A stretch of DNA of 64,000 bases, taken from NCBI GenBank assembly GCA_030148915.1, contig JASBSN010000090.1, forward strand, positions 38,163-102,162, given 5' to 3'. A program made the position numbers and the translations under genes. Below, in pieces: positions 19,211 to 29,554 of the stretch. Below the pieces are notes generated by a model. That model was not told the origin of the DNA. It worked only from the letters and a program-made list of their open reading frames with translations, and did not search any database. Numbering within the stretch: the first letter of the stretch is position 1; each line of letters starts with the position of its first letter. This stretch comes from Thiogranum sp. (GTDB taxonomy: Bacteria; Pseudomonadota; Gammaproteobacteria; DSM-19610).

Positions 19211-20314
19211 TTGTCCGGAGTCCGTGTGAAACCACGCTTACTGGTTACGCTGGTGCTGCTGTGTCCGGTGTGGATGGCGCAGGCTGGCGCGCCCCCACCG
19301 AGCGCCCAGGCGCAGGCCGGGACTTGGCGGCCCACCGCTCAAGCGTTTGCCCGCGTCAGTGTCGGGCGTGAGGCGGTGTTGAGTCTGCCGTTTGCGGCAC
19401 AGGTGATCGCGCTGCATGTACAGCCCGGCGCGCAGGTGGCGGCCGGCGACGAACTGGCGCGCGTCGACGCGCCGTTGCTCCGCCAGCACCTGGCCACCTG
19501 GGAGCAAAGTCTCCGCGAGCTTGCGCTGGCGCGTAAACGTCTGAGCGCGCTCAACCAGGCCGAACGCGATCAGGCGGTGACCCGCCGCGAGCGCCTGACC
19601 GGAGAGCAGCAGTTGTCGCGCAGTGAAGGCCAGTCGCGGCTGGCCTGGGACGCGCTGGCCGCCGATCTGGATTACCTGCACACCCAGGCGGATGCCGCGT
19701 CGCTGGCGCGGCGAATCGATAAGCAGGGTTTGCAGGTTGTGGCGCAGAGCCTGGGCGATTTGCGCGCCCCCTTTGCCGGCGTGGTGGCCGGACGACCGGC
19801 TGTTTTGGGTCAACAATTGGCCGCCGGCGAACCGCTGCTCGAAATCGAAAGCCTGGATCAGGCCTATCTGGATGTGGGCGTGGCGCAAGCCGAGCTTCCC
19901 CGTTGGCGGGGTGGCGAGACGCGCTGGCGCTCACCGGCCGGCAGTGTTGCCCTTACGGCGCTGCAGAGCGCGCCGCGTTATGACGCTGCCAGTGGTCTGT
20001 GGTTGCTGCGCTTCCAGGCCAGTGCCGCTGCGTTGGCATCGCGTGACGGGGCCTGGGTACGGGTGGAGCATCTGGGCGCCCCGGAAGCGGTGCTCTGGGT
20101 GCCGGCCTCCGCGGTGGTTGCACGTAACGGTAAGACCTGGTGCGTGCGCCAGCGCGGCGAGCGCTTCGAGCCTGTCGAGGTCGGCGTCGGCACGCGGCAG
20201 CACGGGCGCATCCCGGTTATCTCCGGGCTGAGGGCGGGCGACCGGGTGGTGACCGAAGGCGCCTACGAGCTGCTCTATCGCGATATTAAAGACCTTATCC
20301 GTTTCGAGGACTGA
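19211..20314 (+). CDS. RND efflux periplasmic adaptor (HlyD/MFP family)
   Basis: Signal peptide; ALHVQPGAQVAAGDELARVD; coiled coil; LRAPFAGVVAGRPAVLGQQLAAGEPLLEIESLDQAYLDVGV. Adjacent to RND permease. Confidence 0.87.
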   Translation: MSGVRVKPRLLVTLVLLCPVWMAQAGAPPPSAQAQAGTWRPTAQAFARVSVGREAVLSLPFAAQVIALHVQPGAQVAAGDELARVDAPLLRQHLATWEQSLRELALARKRLSALNQAERDQAVTRRERLTGEQQLSRSEGQSRLAWDALAADLDYLHTQADAASLARRIDKQGLQVVAQSLGDLRAPFAGVVAGRPAVLGQQLAAGEPLLEIESLDQAYLDVGVAQAELPRWRGGETRWRSPAGSVALTALQSAPRYDAASGLWLLRFQASAAALASRDGAWVRVEHLGAPEAVLWVPASAVVARNGKTWCVRQRGERFEPVEVGVGTRQHGRIPVISGLRAGDRVVTEGAYELLYRDIKDLIRFED

Positions 20315-20319
20315 GCCCG

Positions 20320-23300
20320 GTGCTTGAAGGCATTTTGCGCAATCCCGTCGCCGTGCTGCTCGGTATGCTGCTCATCGCACTGGGCGGTCTGGCCAGCCTG
20401 CCGGGCCTGCCGGTCGATCTGTTTCCGGCGCTCGATTATCCGCTGATTAATGTCGTTAGCCACTACCCGGCAGGTACCGCCGAGGATGTGGAGCAGTTGC
20501 TCACGCGCCCCATCGAGAGCGCCATGCTGGGCCTGACCCACCTGCGTCGGGTGCGTTCGACCTCGGCACCCGGTTTTTCGCAAGTGACGGTGGAGTTCAC
20601 CGCGGGCGTGGACGTATTGCAGGCGCGCCAGTTGGTCGACGGCGCCCTGGCGGCGGTGACGCTGCCCGGCGCTACCCGGGCGCAGCTGGAGAATATCGGC
20701 TCCTCGCTGGCCATGTTGTCCACTTACACCCTGAGCGGTGGTGATCCGGTGGCGCTGCGCGGTTGGGCCGAGTACCGACTGGCGCCGCGTCTGGCGGCGC
20801 TGCCAGGCGTGGCACGGGTGCAGGTGATGGGCGGCGGCGAGGCGGCCTGGCGCATCGACGTCGACCCCCTGAGTCTCAAGCGCCACCACCTGTCACTACA
20901 GGCGCTGGCCGCTGCGGTGCGCGGCGCCAACGTGCTGGATACCGGCGGCTATCTCGAACAGCATGGGCGCGACCTGCTGGTGCGCACCGACGGGCGTCTG
21001 TTGAACCTGGACGATCTCCGGCAGGTTACAGTGGGTCATGCCAAGGACGGTCGCCCGCTGCAGTTGGCCGAGGTGGCGCACGTGTACGCCGGCGCCAAGC
21101 CACAGCGCTACGTGGTCAGCCGCGACCGCCTGCCCGCGGTGGCTTTCACTGTGCAGAAGCAACCCGGGGCCAGCACGCTGGCGGTTTCGGCCGCGGTCGA
21201 TGCGGCGCTTGCCGACACCCGGCTACCGCCTGCCGCGCGGTTGCATAAGTTCTATGATCAGGCCGAGATCATTGGCCTGGCCTATCGCAACATGCGCAAT
21301 AATCTGTTCCTGGGGGCGCTGCTGGCGGTGGCGGCCGTATTTTTCATCCTCGGGCGTAACCGCGCCAGTCTGGTGATCGCCATCAGTTTGCCGCTGACGG
21401 TGCTGGGGACGTTCTGGGTCATGGTCAGCCTGAACCTGGGCCTTAATCTAATGACCTTGGGGGCACTGACCGTGGCCATCGGCATGCTCGCCGATGACGC
21501 CATCGTGGTGCTGGAGAATATCGACCGTCACCGCGCCCCGGGAAAGCCCGATTGGCGCGCCGCCATCGACGGGACCCGGGAAATTCTCGGCGCCGATGTC
21601 GCGGGCACGTTAACGGTGCTGGCAGCGTTTGCGCCGCTGGTTATCGTCGGCGGCCTGGCTGGTCGTTTGACGCACGCCTTTGGTATGACCTTCAGTGTGC
21701 TGCTACTGTTTTCGCTACTGCTCTCTCTTACCCTGATCCCATTGGCGGCGGCTCACTGGATGCGTCCGCTGAGTGGGACAGCGGCGCTGGGCAACACCGC
21801 CGGCGCCCGATTGGTGTCCGCCTTCGAGCGGCTAAATTTGCGCGTACTCGATGCGCTGCTGCACCATCGGATCAAAACCGTGGCGCTGACATTACTGATG
21901 CTGGTGCTCAGCCTGCTGCTGTTGGTCTTTAATCCGGCGCGTCTGCTGCCGCTGCTGGACGAGGACAGCCTACTGCTGAGTTACCAACTGGCGCCCGGTA
22001 CGTCGCTGGCCGAGAGTGATCGTGTGGGCAGCGACCTGGAGCGGCGGCTGCTGGCGCTACCCGAGGTGGCCTCGGTGTATCGACGCACCGGTTCGCCGGC
22101 GGCATCTTTCTATATTGAGCGACCCGAGGAAGGGGAGCTGGTGCTACGTCTGGATAGACGCCACGCGCCCGATGCCCTGGTTGCGCGCGCCAGAGTCGAA
22201 CGCCTGCTGGCGCGGACACCCGGCGTGGTAGGCCGGGTCAACGAGCCGACCAGCGAAAAGCTGGACGAATCGCTTTCCGGTCTGCCGGCGCTGTTCGGTA
22301 TTACGCTCTACGGCAAGGATCTGCGCCAACTCTATGCGGCCGCTGCGCGGGTCGAGGCGGCGGCGCGCCAGGTGCCCGGCCTGAGCGGCGTGGTCAACAA
22401 CACCAAAATCCAGGTCGATCAGCTGCGCGTACGCGTCGACCCGAGCGCGTTGGCACGCTTTGACGTCAGCAGCGCACAGGTTGCGCAGACGGTGCGTATC
22501 GCCATGCAGGGCGAGACGCTCACCCAGGCGCTCATCGACCAGCAGCCGATGGATATCTTCCTGCGCTACAGCCTGGCCTGGCGCGACAGTATCGACGAAC
22601 TGCGCCGGATTCAGGTCAGCGACCGTCAGGGCGAGTTGGTGCCGTTAGAGCGACTGGCGCACATCGAGGCGTTATCGAGCTACCCGAGCATCGAGCACCA
22701 GCGCGGTCAGCGCACGCTGACGTTGACCGCGGCCATTGACGGCAATCCACTAGGCGTGATCCGTCGCCTCGATCGCGCCCTCGCCGAGCTTAAGCTGCCC
22801 GCGGATATTCAGTGGAGTTACACCGGTGAATACGGCGAACTGCTACACACCGGGGCGCAGATGTTGTGGGTAGTGCTGGCCGCGGCGCTGCTGGTCTATG
22901 GCATTATCGCCGTCCAACTGGGCAACTGGCTGGATCCGGCCGTAGTACTTGTCAAGCTGCCGCTGGATTTCACCGGCGCCGCTGTGGCGTTGTTCGTTAC
23001 CCGCCAGCACCTGGATCTTACCGTGGCCATCGGCTTTATCACACTGATCGGCGTGGCGACCAACAACGGTGTCATGCTGCTGAGTTTTATTCGCCATTTC
23101 AGAGAGCAGGGTCTGGATGCCTTCGCCGCGGTGCGTGAAGCGGTGCGCGTGCGCTCGCGGCCCATGCTGTTGACGCATCTCACCACCCTGCTGGCGTTGG
23201 TTCCGGCGGCGCTCGGCCTCGGCTCAGGCCCGCAGCTGCTGCAGCCACTGGGTATTATGCTCTTCGGCGGCTTGACCGTGGGCACCGTGCTGACGCTCAA

Positions 23301-23361
23301 TCTGTTGCCGGTCATCTATCTGCTCACCGAGCGCTGGCGCCGCGCTGCGGTGTCTCGCTGA
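20320..23361 (+). CDS. RND efflux transporter permease (AcrB/MdtB family)
   Basis: 1013 aa; LPGLPVDLFPALDYPLINVVSHYPAGTAEDVEQLLTRPIE; NLMTLGALTVAIGMLADDAIVVLENIDRHRA; second TM block near the C-terminus. Confidence 0.93.
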   Translation: MLEGILRNPVAVLLGMLLIALGGLASLPGLPVDLFPALDYPLINVVSHYPAGTAEDVEQLLTRPIESAMLGLTHLRRVRSTSAPGFSQVTVEFTAGVDVLQARQLVDGALAAVTLPGATRAQLENIGSSLAMLSTYTLSGGDPVALRGWAEYRLAPRLAALPGVARVQVMGGGEAAWRIDVDPLSLKRHHLSLQALAAAVRGANVLDTGGYLEQHGRDLLVRTDGRLLNLDDLRQVTVGHAKDGRPLQLAEVAHVYAGAKPQRYVVSRDRLPAVAFTVQKQPGASTLAVSAAVDAALADTRLPPAARLHKFYDQAEIIGLAYRNMRNNLFLGALLAVAAVFFILGRNRASLVIAISLPLTVLGTFWVMVSLNLGLNLMTLGALTVAIGMLADDAIVVLENIDRHRAPGKPDWRAAIDGTREILGADVAGTLTVLAAFAPLVIVGGLAGRLTHAFGMTFSVLLLFSLLLSLTLIPLAAAHWMRPLSGTAALGNTAGARLVSAFERLNLRVLDALLHHRIKTVALTLLMLVLSLLLLVFNPARLLPLLDEDSLLLSYQLAPGTSLAESDRVGSDLERRLLALPEVASVYRRTGSPAASFYIERPEEGELVLRLDRRHAPDALVARARVERLLARTPGVVGRVNEPTSEKLDESLSGLPALFGITLYGKDLRQLYAAAARVEAAARQVPGLSGVVNNTKIQVDQLRVRVDPSALARFDVSSAQVAQTVRIAMQGETLTQALIDQQPMDIFLRYSLAWRDSIDELRRIQVSDRQGELVPLERLAHIEALSSYPSIEHQRGQRTLTLTAAIDGNPLGVIRRLDRALAELKLPADIQWSYTGEYGELLHTGAQMLWVVLAAALLVYGIIAVQLGNWLDPAVVLVKLPLDFTGAAVALFVTRQHLDLTVAIGFITLIGVATNNGVMLLSFIRHFREQGLDAFAAVREAVRVRSRPMLLTHLTTLLALVPAALGLGSGPQLLQPLGIMLFGGLTVGTVLTLNLLPVIYLLTERWRRAAVSR

Positions 23362-23514
23362 GCCTCGGGGTACGCGGCCCGCCGGCCATTCATCCTCTCG
23401 TAACCTGCCAGACCTATAATGCGCTTACGGCCGGTAGGGAACCGTAGTTTGAGAGCCGGCCGCCGGTCCTTGGGCGGTTGTTTAAAGTCCGGGTGGAACA
23501 AGCGGCGCCATAAC

Positions 23515-25272
23515 ATGCAGTGGGACCAAAGCTCTGAGATCGACCGCGCCGGCGGTCTGCTGAAATATGTCCAGCCGGTACACCCGTCCACGCCGATGCT
23601 CGAGGTTTTCGAGCGCTTCATCAGCCACACCTCTCTTTACTCTGTGCCGGTGGTGGAGCTCAAGTCGCCGGTAGGGCTGGTCAATCGCAACAAGCTTATA
23701 GAGCTGTTCAGCAAGCCCTTCACGCGTGAGCTGTACGGCAGGAAGCCGATCTGTGATCTCATGGACCGCAAGCCCATCGTCGTTGATGTCGGCGAAAGCA
23801 CCGACGATCTGGCGCGCATTATTGTCGACGCCGGCATGCAATATATGTACGACGGTTTTATCCTGACCGAGGGTGAAGCCTACGTCGGTATGGGAACCGG
23901 GCATGATTTGTTGAATGCCATAACCGAACGTAAACAGGCGCACCTTTATCATCTCGCTCACTACGACCAGCTCACCGGACTGCCGAACCGATTATTGTTG
24001 ATGGATCGGCTGACCCATGCCTGTTCGCAGGCATACCGGCGTGAGCGGTTGGTCGCTCTGCTGTTTATTGATCTCGATCGTTTTAAACTGGTCAACGACA
24101 CCCACGGCCACGTTATCGGGGATCGTCTGCTGCAGGAAATTGCTTCTCGTCTGAAGTTATGCCTTCGCAGCAATGATACGGTTGCCCGTCTTGGCGGTGA
24201 TGAATTTACTGTGATTCTGGAAGATATTCAGCACGTGGAAACCGTCGCGGGAGTCGCGAGAAAACTCCTGGCGGCTTTGTCGGCGCCGGTCGAAATCGAG
24301 CGCCACGAGCTATTCATCAGCGCCAGCATTGGCGTCGTGTTCTATCCGTTTTCCAATGACACCAGTGAGAGTCTGATAAAAAAGGCCGACGCCGCCATGT
24401 ATTCCGCCAAGCAGCACGGCCGCAACGGTTTCCAGTTCTTCACCTGGGAAATGAGTGCTGCGGTGTTCGAGCGCTTGAGGATAGAAAACAGTCTGCGCTA
24501 TGCATTGGAGCGAAATGAGCTCGTACTGCATTACCAGCCCCAGGTGGAATTGAGCACCGGCCGGCTGGTCGGAGTTGAAGCTCTGCTGCGCTGGAGTCAC
24601 CCCGAGATGGGCCTGATCTCACCGGATGTATTTATTCCCATAGCGGAGGAATGTGGTCTGATTCATGAAATCGGCGAGCACGTCCTGCGCACCGCCTGCA
24701 GTCAGAACCACGCTTGGCAGAAGGCCGGGCTGCCGCCGGTCAAAGTCGCGGTTAATCTTTCTGCCTGTCAGATGAATCAGGCCTTGCCGAAGCTGGTGCA
24801 GTTGATACTGGGTGAAACCGGTCTGGGGCCCTCCTATCTCGAACTGGAATTGACTGAAAATATTCTGCTGGAAAATGTCGACGAGTCAATCGAGATTTTG
24901 CGCGAGCTGAGCGGCATGGGCGTTAAGGCCTCGATCGATGATTTCGGTACCGGCTATTCGTCGCTGAGTTACTTGCAGCGCCTGCCAATTAGCACGTTGA
25001 AGATAGATCGCTCTTTCCTGTTTGGCGTCCAGTCCGAAGCTGACGACACGACGCTTATCACGACAATTATCGCCATGGCTCATAACATGAAGCTAAATGT
25101 CATCGCCGAAGGCGTGGAAACATTTTGTCAGCTGCAAATGCTGCAGACAAACAATTGTGACTACGCGCAGGGTTATTACTTCAGCCGTCCGTGTCCGGCG
25201 AATGAAGTGGCTGAATTGTTGGACAGCCGGTATGCGCTTGTCTCGCCGGCTCCTCGGCGTGAGAAATGCTAG
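23515..25272 (+). CDS. CBS-GGDEF-EAL domain protein (diguanylate cyclase/phosphodiesterase)
   Basis: N-terminal CBS-like pair; YDQLTGLPNRLLLMDRL...ARLGGDEFTVIL (GGDEF); YALERNELVLHYQPQVELSTGRLVGVEALLRW...FGTGYSSLSYLQRLPISTLKIDRSF (EAL). Confidence 0.93.
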   Translation: MQWDQSSEIDRAGGLLKYVQPVHPSTPMLEVFERFISHTSLYSVPVVELKSPVGLVNRNKLIELFSKPFTRELYGRKPICDLMDRKPIVVDVGESTDDLARIIVDAGMQYMYDGFILTEGEAYVGMGTGHDLLNAITERKQAHLYHLAHYDQLTGLPNRLLLMDRLTHACSQAYRRERLVALLFIDLDRFKLVNDTHGHVIGDRLLQEIASRLKLCLRSNDTVARLGGDEFTVILEDIQHVETVAGVARKLLAALSAPVEIERHELFISASIGVVFYPFSNDTSESLIKKADAAMYSAKQHGRNGFQFFTWEMSAAVFERLRIENSLRYALERNELVLHYQPQVELSTGRLVGVEALLRWSHPEMGLISPDVFIPIAEECGLIHEIGEHVLRTACSQNHAWQKAGLPPVKVAVNLSACQMNQALPKLVQLILGETGLGPSYLELELTENILLENVDESIEILRELSGMGVKASIDDFGTGYSSLSYLQRLPISTLKIDRSFLFGVQSEADDTTLITTIIAMAHNMKLNVIAEGVETFCQLQMLQTNNCDYAQGYYFSRPCPANEVAELLDSRYALVSPAPRREKC

Positions 25273-25293
25273 GGAAGCTGATTAATTCCTTTT

Positions 25294-25408
25294 CCGTCAT
25301 TCTGGCGTGTGCCTGAATCCAGCAAGATCAACGCATTGGATTCCGGCATGCGCCGGAATGACGAATTGAGGCGTATGTTCCGTCATTCTGGCGTATGCCA
25401 GAATCCAG
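25294..25408. repeat. REP-like palindromic repeats (about 3 units, alternating orientation)
   Basis: CCGTCATTCTGGCGTGTGCCTGAATCCAG / TTCCGGCATGCGCCGGAATGACG / CCGTCATTCTGGCGTATGCCAGAATCCAG within 115 bp; related unit near 58850. Confidence 0.8.
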
Positions 25409-25757
25409 TTAAATCAGTGCATTGGATGATTGGCTTCGCTCGCCCTTCGGGCTGGAGCTTTGCAGCCCGTACAGTTTGTCATGGGCGGCGTCACCCTGCT
25501 CAGAATCGATAGCGCCACTCGCCGATGATCGGCTGGCGCGGCGTACCGGCTCACCGCAGCGGGTCAGAGGGTAACGGGATGCGCAGCTGTCGTCGGGCAA
25601 CAGGTCACATCCATCCGCCCCGGGCGTGGGACTGTAGGAAGGCCCTGTAGGGGGACGCCGATATTGCGTCGCGGCCCTCGCGGTCTATTATCTTACCTGG
25701 CCTGCCCAGGTGTTCGACCTGGCAGGGGCCGGATCAAACGCCAGGGAGTTTTTTTAT

Positions 25758-26447
25758 ATGGCCACACTGGATTCCACCGCACCGCGTGCCGGCGCGCCTT
25801 TTGCGATCAAGGACTGTGCCCTGGTCGCCTTGGCAACCGGCAGAAAAGCGCGTCTGCTGCAGGAGTTGCGCAGCGAGTTGACGGCAATCGACGCGGCCTG
25901 CATTTATCACCATTTCTGGGGCGGCTTGCTGCAACCGCGTTTCGTCGAGCGCGAATACAACAATGATTTTGCCGCGTGGGTCCGGCACGGCATCCACGAC
26001 GCCGTCCTGGCGGAACGGCTGGCCGCCTTGGCCCCCGTGCATTTCCCCGACCTCGAAGCGCTGCGGCGGGAAATTATCGAACTGATCGATGCGCGCCTGG
26101 ACGAGGTGGAGCACCTGCTGTGGATTCGCGCAAGCCAGCAATTTGAGTTCATCCGTTCGCAAATCGTCGTGTTCGACACGCAGCGACAGCTGCGCCAGCC
26201 GGCAGAGCTGGCCGGGGCGCTATCGGCGCTGTCGACCAGCAGCATTTTTTACCACTTTGTCGATGCGCGCCGCCGTACCCCTGACGGGGGTGACGATTTC
26301 AGCGATTGGCTGGGGGCCTTCGGCGACGAGTTCTCATTGTTGCGCCAACAGCTTGCCAGTATCGATCCGTTTTTTGGCAGTCTCGCCGAATTGCGCGCCG
26401 AGTTGGCCGGCGTGTTCGGAGCGTATTTTCAGGGAGCAGGGCAATGA
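25758..26447 (+). CDS. DUF5752 family protein
   Basis: FAIKDCALVALATGRKARLLQELRSELTAIDAACIYHHFWGGLLQPRFVEREYNNDFAAWVRHGIHD; ATGA overlap with treT-like gene. Confidence 0.75.
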   Translation: MATLDSTAPRAGAPFAIKDCALVALATGRKARLLQELRSELTAIDAACIYHHFWGGLLQPRFVEREYNNDFAAWVRHGIHDAVLAERLAALAPVHFPDLEALRREIIELIDARLDEVEHLLWIRASQQFEFIRSQIVVFDTQRQLRQPAELAGALSALSTSSIFYHFVDARRRTPDGGDDFSDWLGAFGDEFSLLRQQLASIDPFFGSLAELRAELAGVFGAYFQGAGQ

Positions 26448-27682
26448 GTCTGTTGGAAGAGTACGCCAAGGTCTCCGGGGAGGATGTTATCGCCCAATTG
26501 CGGCAACTGGCCGCGCCCCTGAACGGGGCAAAGGTCGTGCATGTGAACTCCACCCGTAGCGGTGGTGGGGTCGCGGAAATTCTGACCAAGCTGGTGCCGT
26601 TGATGCAGGAGCTGGGTATCGAAACCCAGTGGGAGGTCATTAATGGTGAAGGTGATTTTTTCGAGTGCACCAAGGGGATGCACAACACCTTGCAAGGCAA
26701 CCGTACGCCTCTGGCAGACCATCTGCTCAGAGCCTACGAGACGACCAACGCACAAAACGCCGAGATTCTGAGGCCGACGCTGGAAGATGCCGACTTTGTC
26801 TTCATTCACGATCCGCAACCGGCGCCGTTGCTGACACTCTGCCCGGCGCGCAAAGGCAAATGGGTATGGCGGTGCCATATCGATGCCAGTCACCCTTATC
26901 GCCCGGTGTGGAAATACCTGCAACAATATGTGGTGCCCTATGATGCCAGCATTTTTTCGCTGGCCGCTTTCGCCCAGGAATTACCTCATCCACAGTACCT
27001 GATCCCGCCGAGCATCGACCCGCTGAGTGACAAAAACAAGGCGTTGCAGGATTCCGTAGTGGCTGACATCTATCGTAAATATCAGCTCGACCCGGAGCGG
27101 CCCCTGATCGCGCAGATCTCCCGCTTCGATCGGTTCAAAGATCCTATTGGCGTCATCCAGGCCTATCAGTTGGCCAAGCAATTCGTTCCGGCGCTGCAGC
27201 TGGTGCTCGCCGGCGGGGGCGCGGCCGATGACCCGGAAGGCGAAGCGGTGCTGGCCGAGGTCGAGGCGGTGGCCAAGGGCGATGCGGATATTCATGTGTT
27301 GCTGTTGCCTTCCGATGCACACGTCGAAATCAATGCGCTGCAGCGCGCTGCTGACATTGTGCTGCAGAAATCGGTGCGTGAAGGCTTCGGGCTAACCGTC
27401 ACCGAGGCGATGTGGAAATCCAAGCCGGTTATCGGCGGCGACGTGGGTGGTATCCGCCTGCAGGTCATCGATCACCATACCGGCTTTCTGGTCAATACTC
27501 CCGAAGGCGCGGCGCTGCGTATCCGCTACCTATTGCATCAGCCCGAGACGGTGAAAACGATGGGCGCCCAGGCGCAGGCCTTCGTGCGCGAGAATTTTCT
27601 TATCACCCGCCATCTGCGCGAATACCTGACGCTGATTGTCGCTCTGTTGCACGGTGCTCAGGAGCGTATTGAACTCGGTTAG
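26444..27682 (+). CDS. treT: Trehalose-synthase-type GT4 glycosyltransferase (TreT-like)
   Basis: VVHVNSTRSGGGVAEILTKLVPLMQELGIETQWEVINGEGDFFECTKGMHNTLQG; C-terminal KSVREGFGLTVTEAMWKSKPVIGGDVGGI. Confidence 0.85.
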   Translation: MSLLEEYAKVSGEDVIAQLRQLAAPLNGAKVVHVNSTRSGGGVAEILTKLVPLMQELGIETQWEVINGEGDFFECTKGMHNTLQGNRTPLADHLLRAYETTNAQNAEILRPTLEDADFVFIHDPQPAPLLTLCPARKGKWVWRCHIDASHPYRPVWKYLQQYVVPYDASIFSLAAFAQELPHPQYLIPPSIDPLSDKNKALQDSVVADIYRKYQLDPERPLIAQISRFDRFKDPIGVIQAYQLAKQFVPALQLVLAGGGAADDPEGEAVLAEVEAVAKGDADIHVLLLPSDAHVEINALQRAADIVLQKSVREGFGLTVTEAMWKSKPVIGGDVGGIRLQVIDHHTGFLVNTPEGAALRIRYLLHQPETVKTMGAQAQAFVRENFLITRHLREYLTLIVALLHGAQERIELG

Positions 27683-27691
27683 GGCGCGCAC

Positions 27692-29554
27692 ATGGCGAGG
27701 TTGAAGCGACGGCACGCTATGCCCTTTGGGGCGCAGTTGCTGCCCGACGGTGGTGTGCGTTTCCGGCTTTGGGCGCCTGGCGCCGCGCAGGTGGACGTCT
27801 GTCTGCTCGGCGACAGAGAAGAAGTCGAATATCTGCCCATGAACGCCGAAGAGCAGGGTTGGTTCACGCTCAGCACCGCTCGGGCCGGGGCCGGCAGCCT
27901 TTATCGCTTGCGCATCGACGGCCAGATGCAGGTGCCGGACCCCGCCTCGCGTTTTCAGCCGCAGGATGTGCACGGGCCGAGCGAAGTGATCGATGCTGAG
28001 GTCTGGGAGTGGCAAGACAGCGACTGGCAGGGGCGCCCTTGGGAAGAGGTGGTGATCTACGAGTTGCACGTGGGCAGCTTTTCGCCCGGGGGCGACTACG
28101 AGGGGGTGGCGCATCGGCTCGACTATCTGGTGGCTTTGGGGGTGACAGCCATTGAGCTCATGCCGCTCGCCCATTTCCCCGGTGCCCGTAACTGGGGCTA
28201 CGACGGTACCTATCTGTATGCGCCGGAAAGCCGTTATGGTCGACCCGAAGATCTCAAAGCCTTAATCGATGCGGCGCATGCGCGGGGATTAATGGTTTTT
28301 CTGGACGTGGTCTACAACCATTTCGGACCGGAGGGGAACTACCTGGCGGTGTATGCCCCGCAGTTTTTTAATCCCGATCACCATACCCCGTGGGGAGCGG
28401 CGATCAATTTCGACGGCGATCGAAAACACTGGGTCAGGCAGTTTTTTATTCACAATGCGCTCTACTGGCTGGAAGAATATCACTTCGACGGTCTGCGTTT
28501 CGACGCCGCTCACGCTATCCCGGACGATTCCACCCCCCACATTCTCAATGAGCTGGCGGAAGCGGTTAAAAAAAACTTTGGCGCATCCCGTCATATCCAC
28601 CTGGTGTTGGAAAATGACGCCAATAACGCCGCCTATTTGCTTAGAGACGGGCAGGGCCGGCCGCGACGCTATGTGGCGCAATGGAACGACGATATCCACC
28701 ACGCGCTGCACGTAATATTGACCGGCGAGGCGGACGGCTATTACGCCGATTATGCCGACACGCCCATTCATTACCTGGGCCGTTGCCTGACCGAGGGCTT
28801 CGCCTATCAGGGAGAGTGTTCGGCCTATCGCAACGGCGAACCCCGGGGGGAGCCCAGCGCACAACTGCCGGCGACCGCGTTCGTGTCGTTTTTGCAGAAT
28901 CACGATCAAGTCGGCAATCGCGCCTTGGGCGAACGCATTTCGGTGCTTACAAGCGATGTGGCGCTGCACGCCGCGCTGGCGCTGTTGCTGCTGGCCCCCT
29001 CGCCGCCCTTACTGTTTATGGGCCAGGAGTGGGGCAGCGAGCAACCGTTTCCCTTTTTCTGTGACTTCGGTGCGGATCTGGCGGACCAGGTGGTCGAGGG
29101 CCGCCGCCGGGAGTTTGCCCGTTTTGCGCAATTCCGCGACCCCGCGCAGCGCGAGCGTATTCCCAACCCGATGGCCGTACAGAGTTTCACGCAGGCGGTG
29201 CTTGACTGGGAGTCCAAAGACCGAGCGCCGCACGCCCAATGGCTGGACCTGCATCGTCGGCTGCTGGCAGTGCGCCGGCGCGAACTGGTTCCCCGGCTAT
29301 CCGGGTTGAAGGGCAGCCAGAGTGATTACCAAGCCCTCGGCGAGCGCGCTCTGCGCGCCCAGTGGCGACTCGGCGACGGCACACAGCTCGGCGTTCTGGC
29401 CAACCTCGGCACAGAGGTGCTGCGCAACGTCGATATGCCGCCAGAGCGCCGCTTGTACGCCACCCACGCCGATCTTTTAAGCGGCGATAATACCCGCGGT
29501 TTGCCGGCTTGGTCAGTGCTCTGGTATCTGCGCGACAAGGCGTCGAGCGCGTGA
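27692..29554 (+). CDS. treZ: Malto-oligosyltrehalose trehalohydrolase
   Basis: HAMPFGAQLLPDGGVRFRLWAPGAAQVDV; YELHVGSFSPGGDYEGVAHRLDYLVALGVTAIELMPLAHFPGARNWGYDG; GLRFDAAHAI. Confidence 0.93.
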   Translation: MARLKRRHAMPFGAQLLPDGGVRFRLWAPGAAQVDVCLLGDREEVEYLPMNAEEQGWFTLSTARAGAGSLYRLRIDGQMQVPDPASRFQPQDVHGPSEVIDAEVWEWQDSDWQGRPWEEVVIYELHVGSFSPGGDYEGVAHRLDYLVALGVTAIELMPLAHFPGARNWGYDGTYLYAPESRYGRPEDLKALIDAAHARGLMVFLDVVYNHFGPEGNYLAVYAPQFFNPDHHTPWGAAINFDGDRKHWVRQFFIHNALYWLEEYHFDGLRFDAAHAIPDDSTPHILNELAEAVKKNFGASRHIHLVLENDANNAAYLLRDGQGRPRRYVAQWNDDIHHALHVILTGEADGYYADYADTPIHYLGRCLTEGFAYQGECSAYRNGEPRGEPSAQLPATAFVSFLQNHDQVGNRALGERISVLTSDVALHAALALLLLAPSPPLLFMGQEWGSEQPFPFFCDFGADLADQVVEGRRREFARFAQFRDPAQRERIPNPMAVQSFTQAVLDWESKDRAPHAQWLDLHRRLLAVRRRELVPRLSGLKGSQSDYQALGERALRAQWRLGDGTQLGVLANLGTEVLRNVDMPPERRLYATHADLLSGDNTRGLPAWSVLWYLRDKASSA

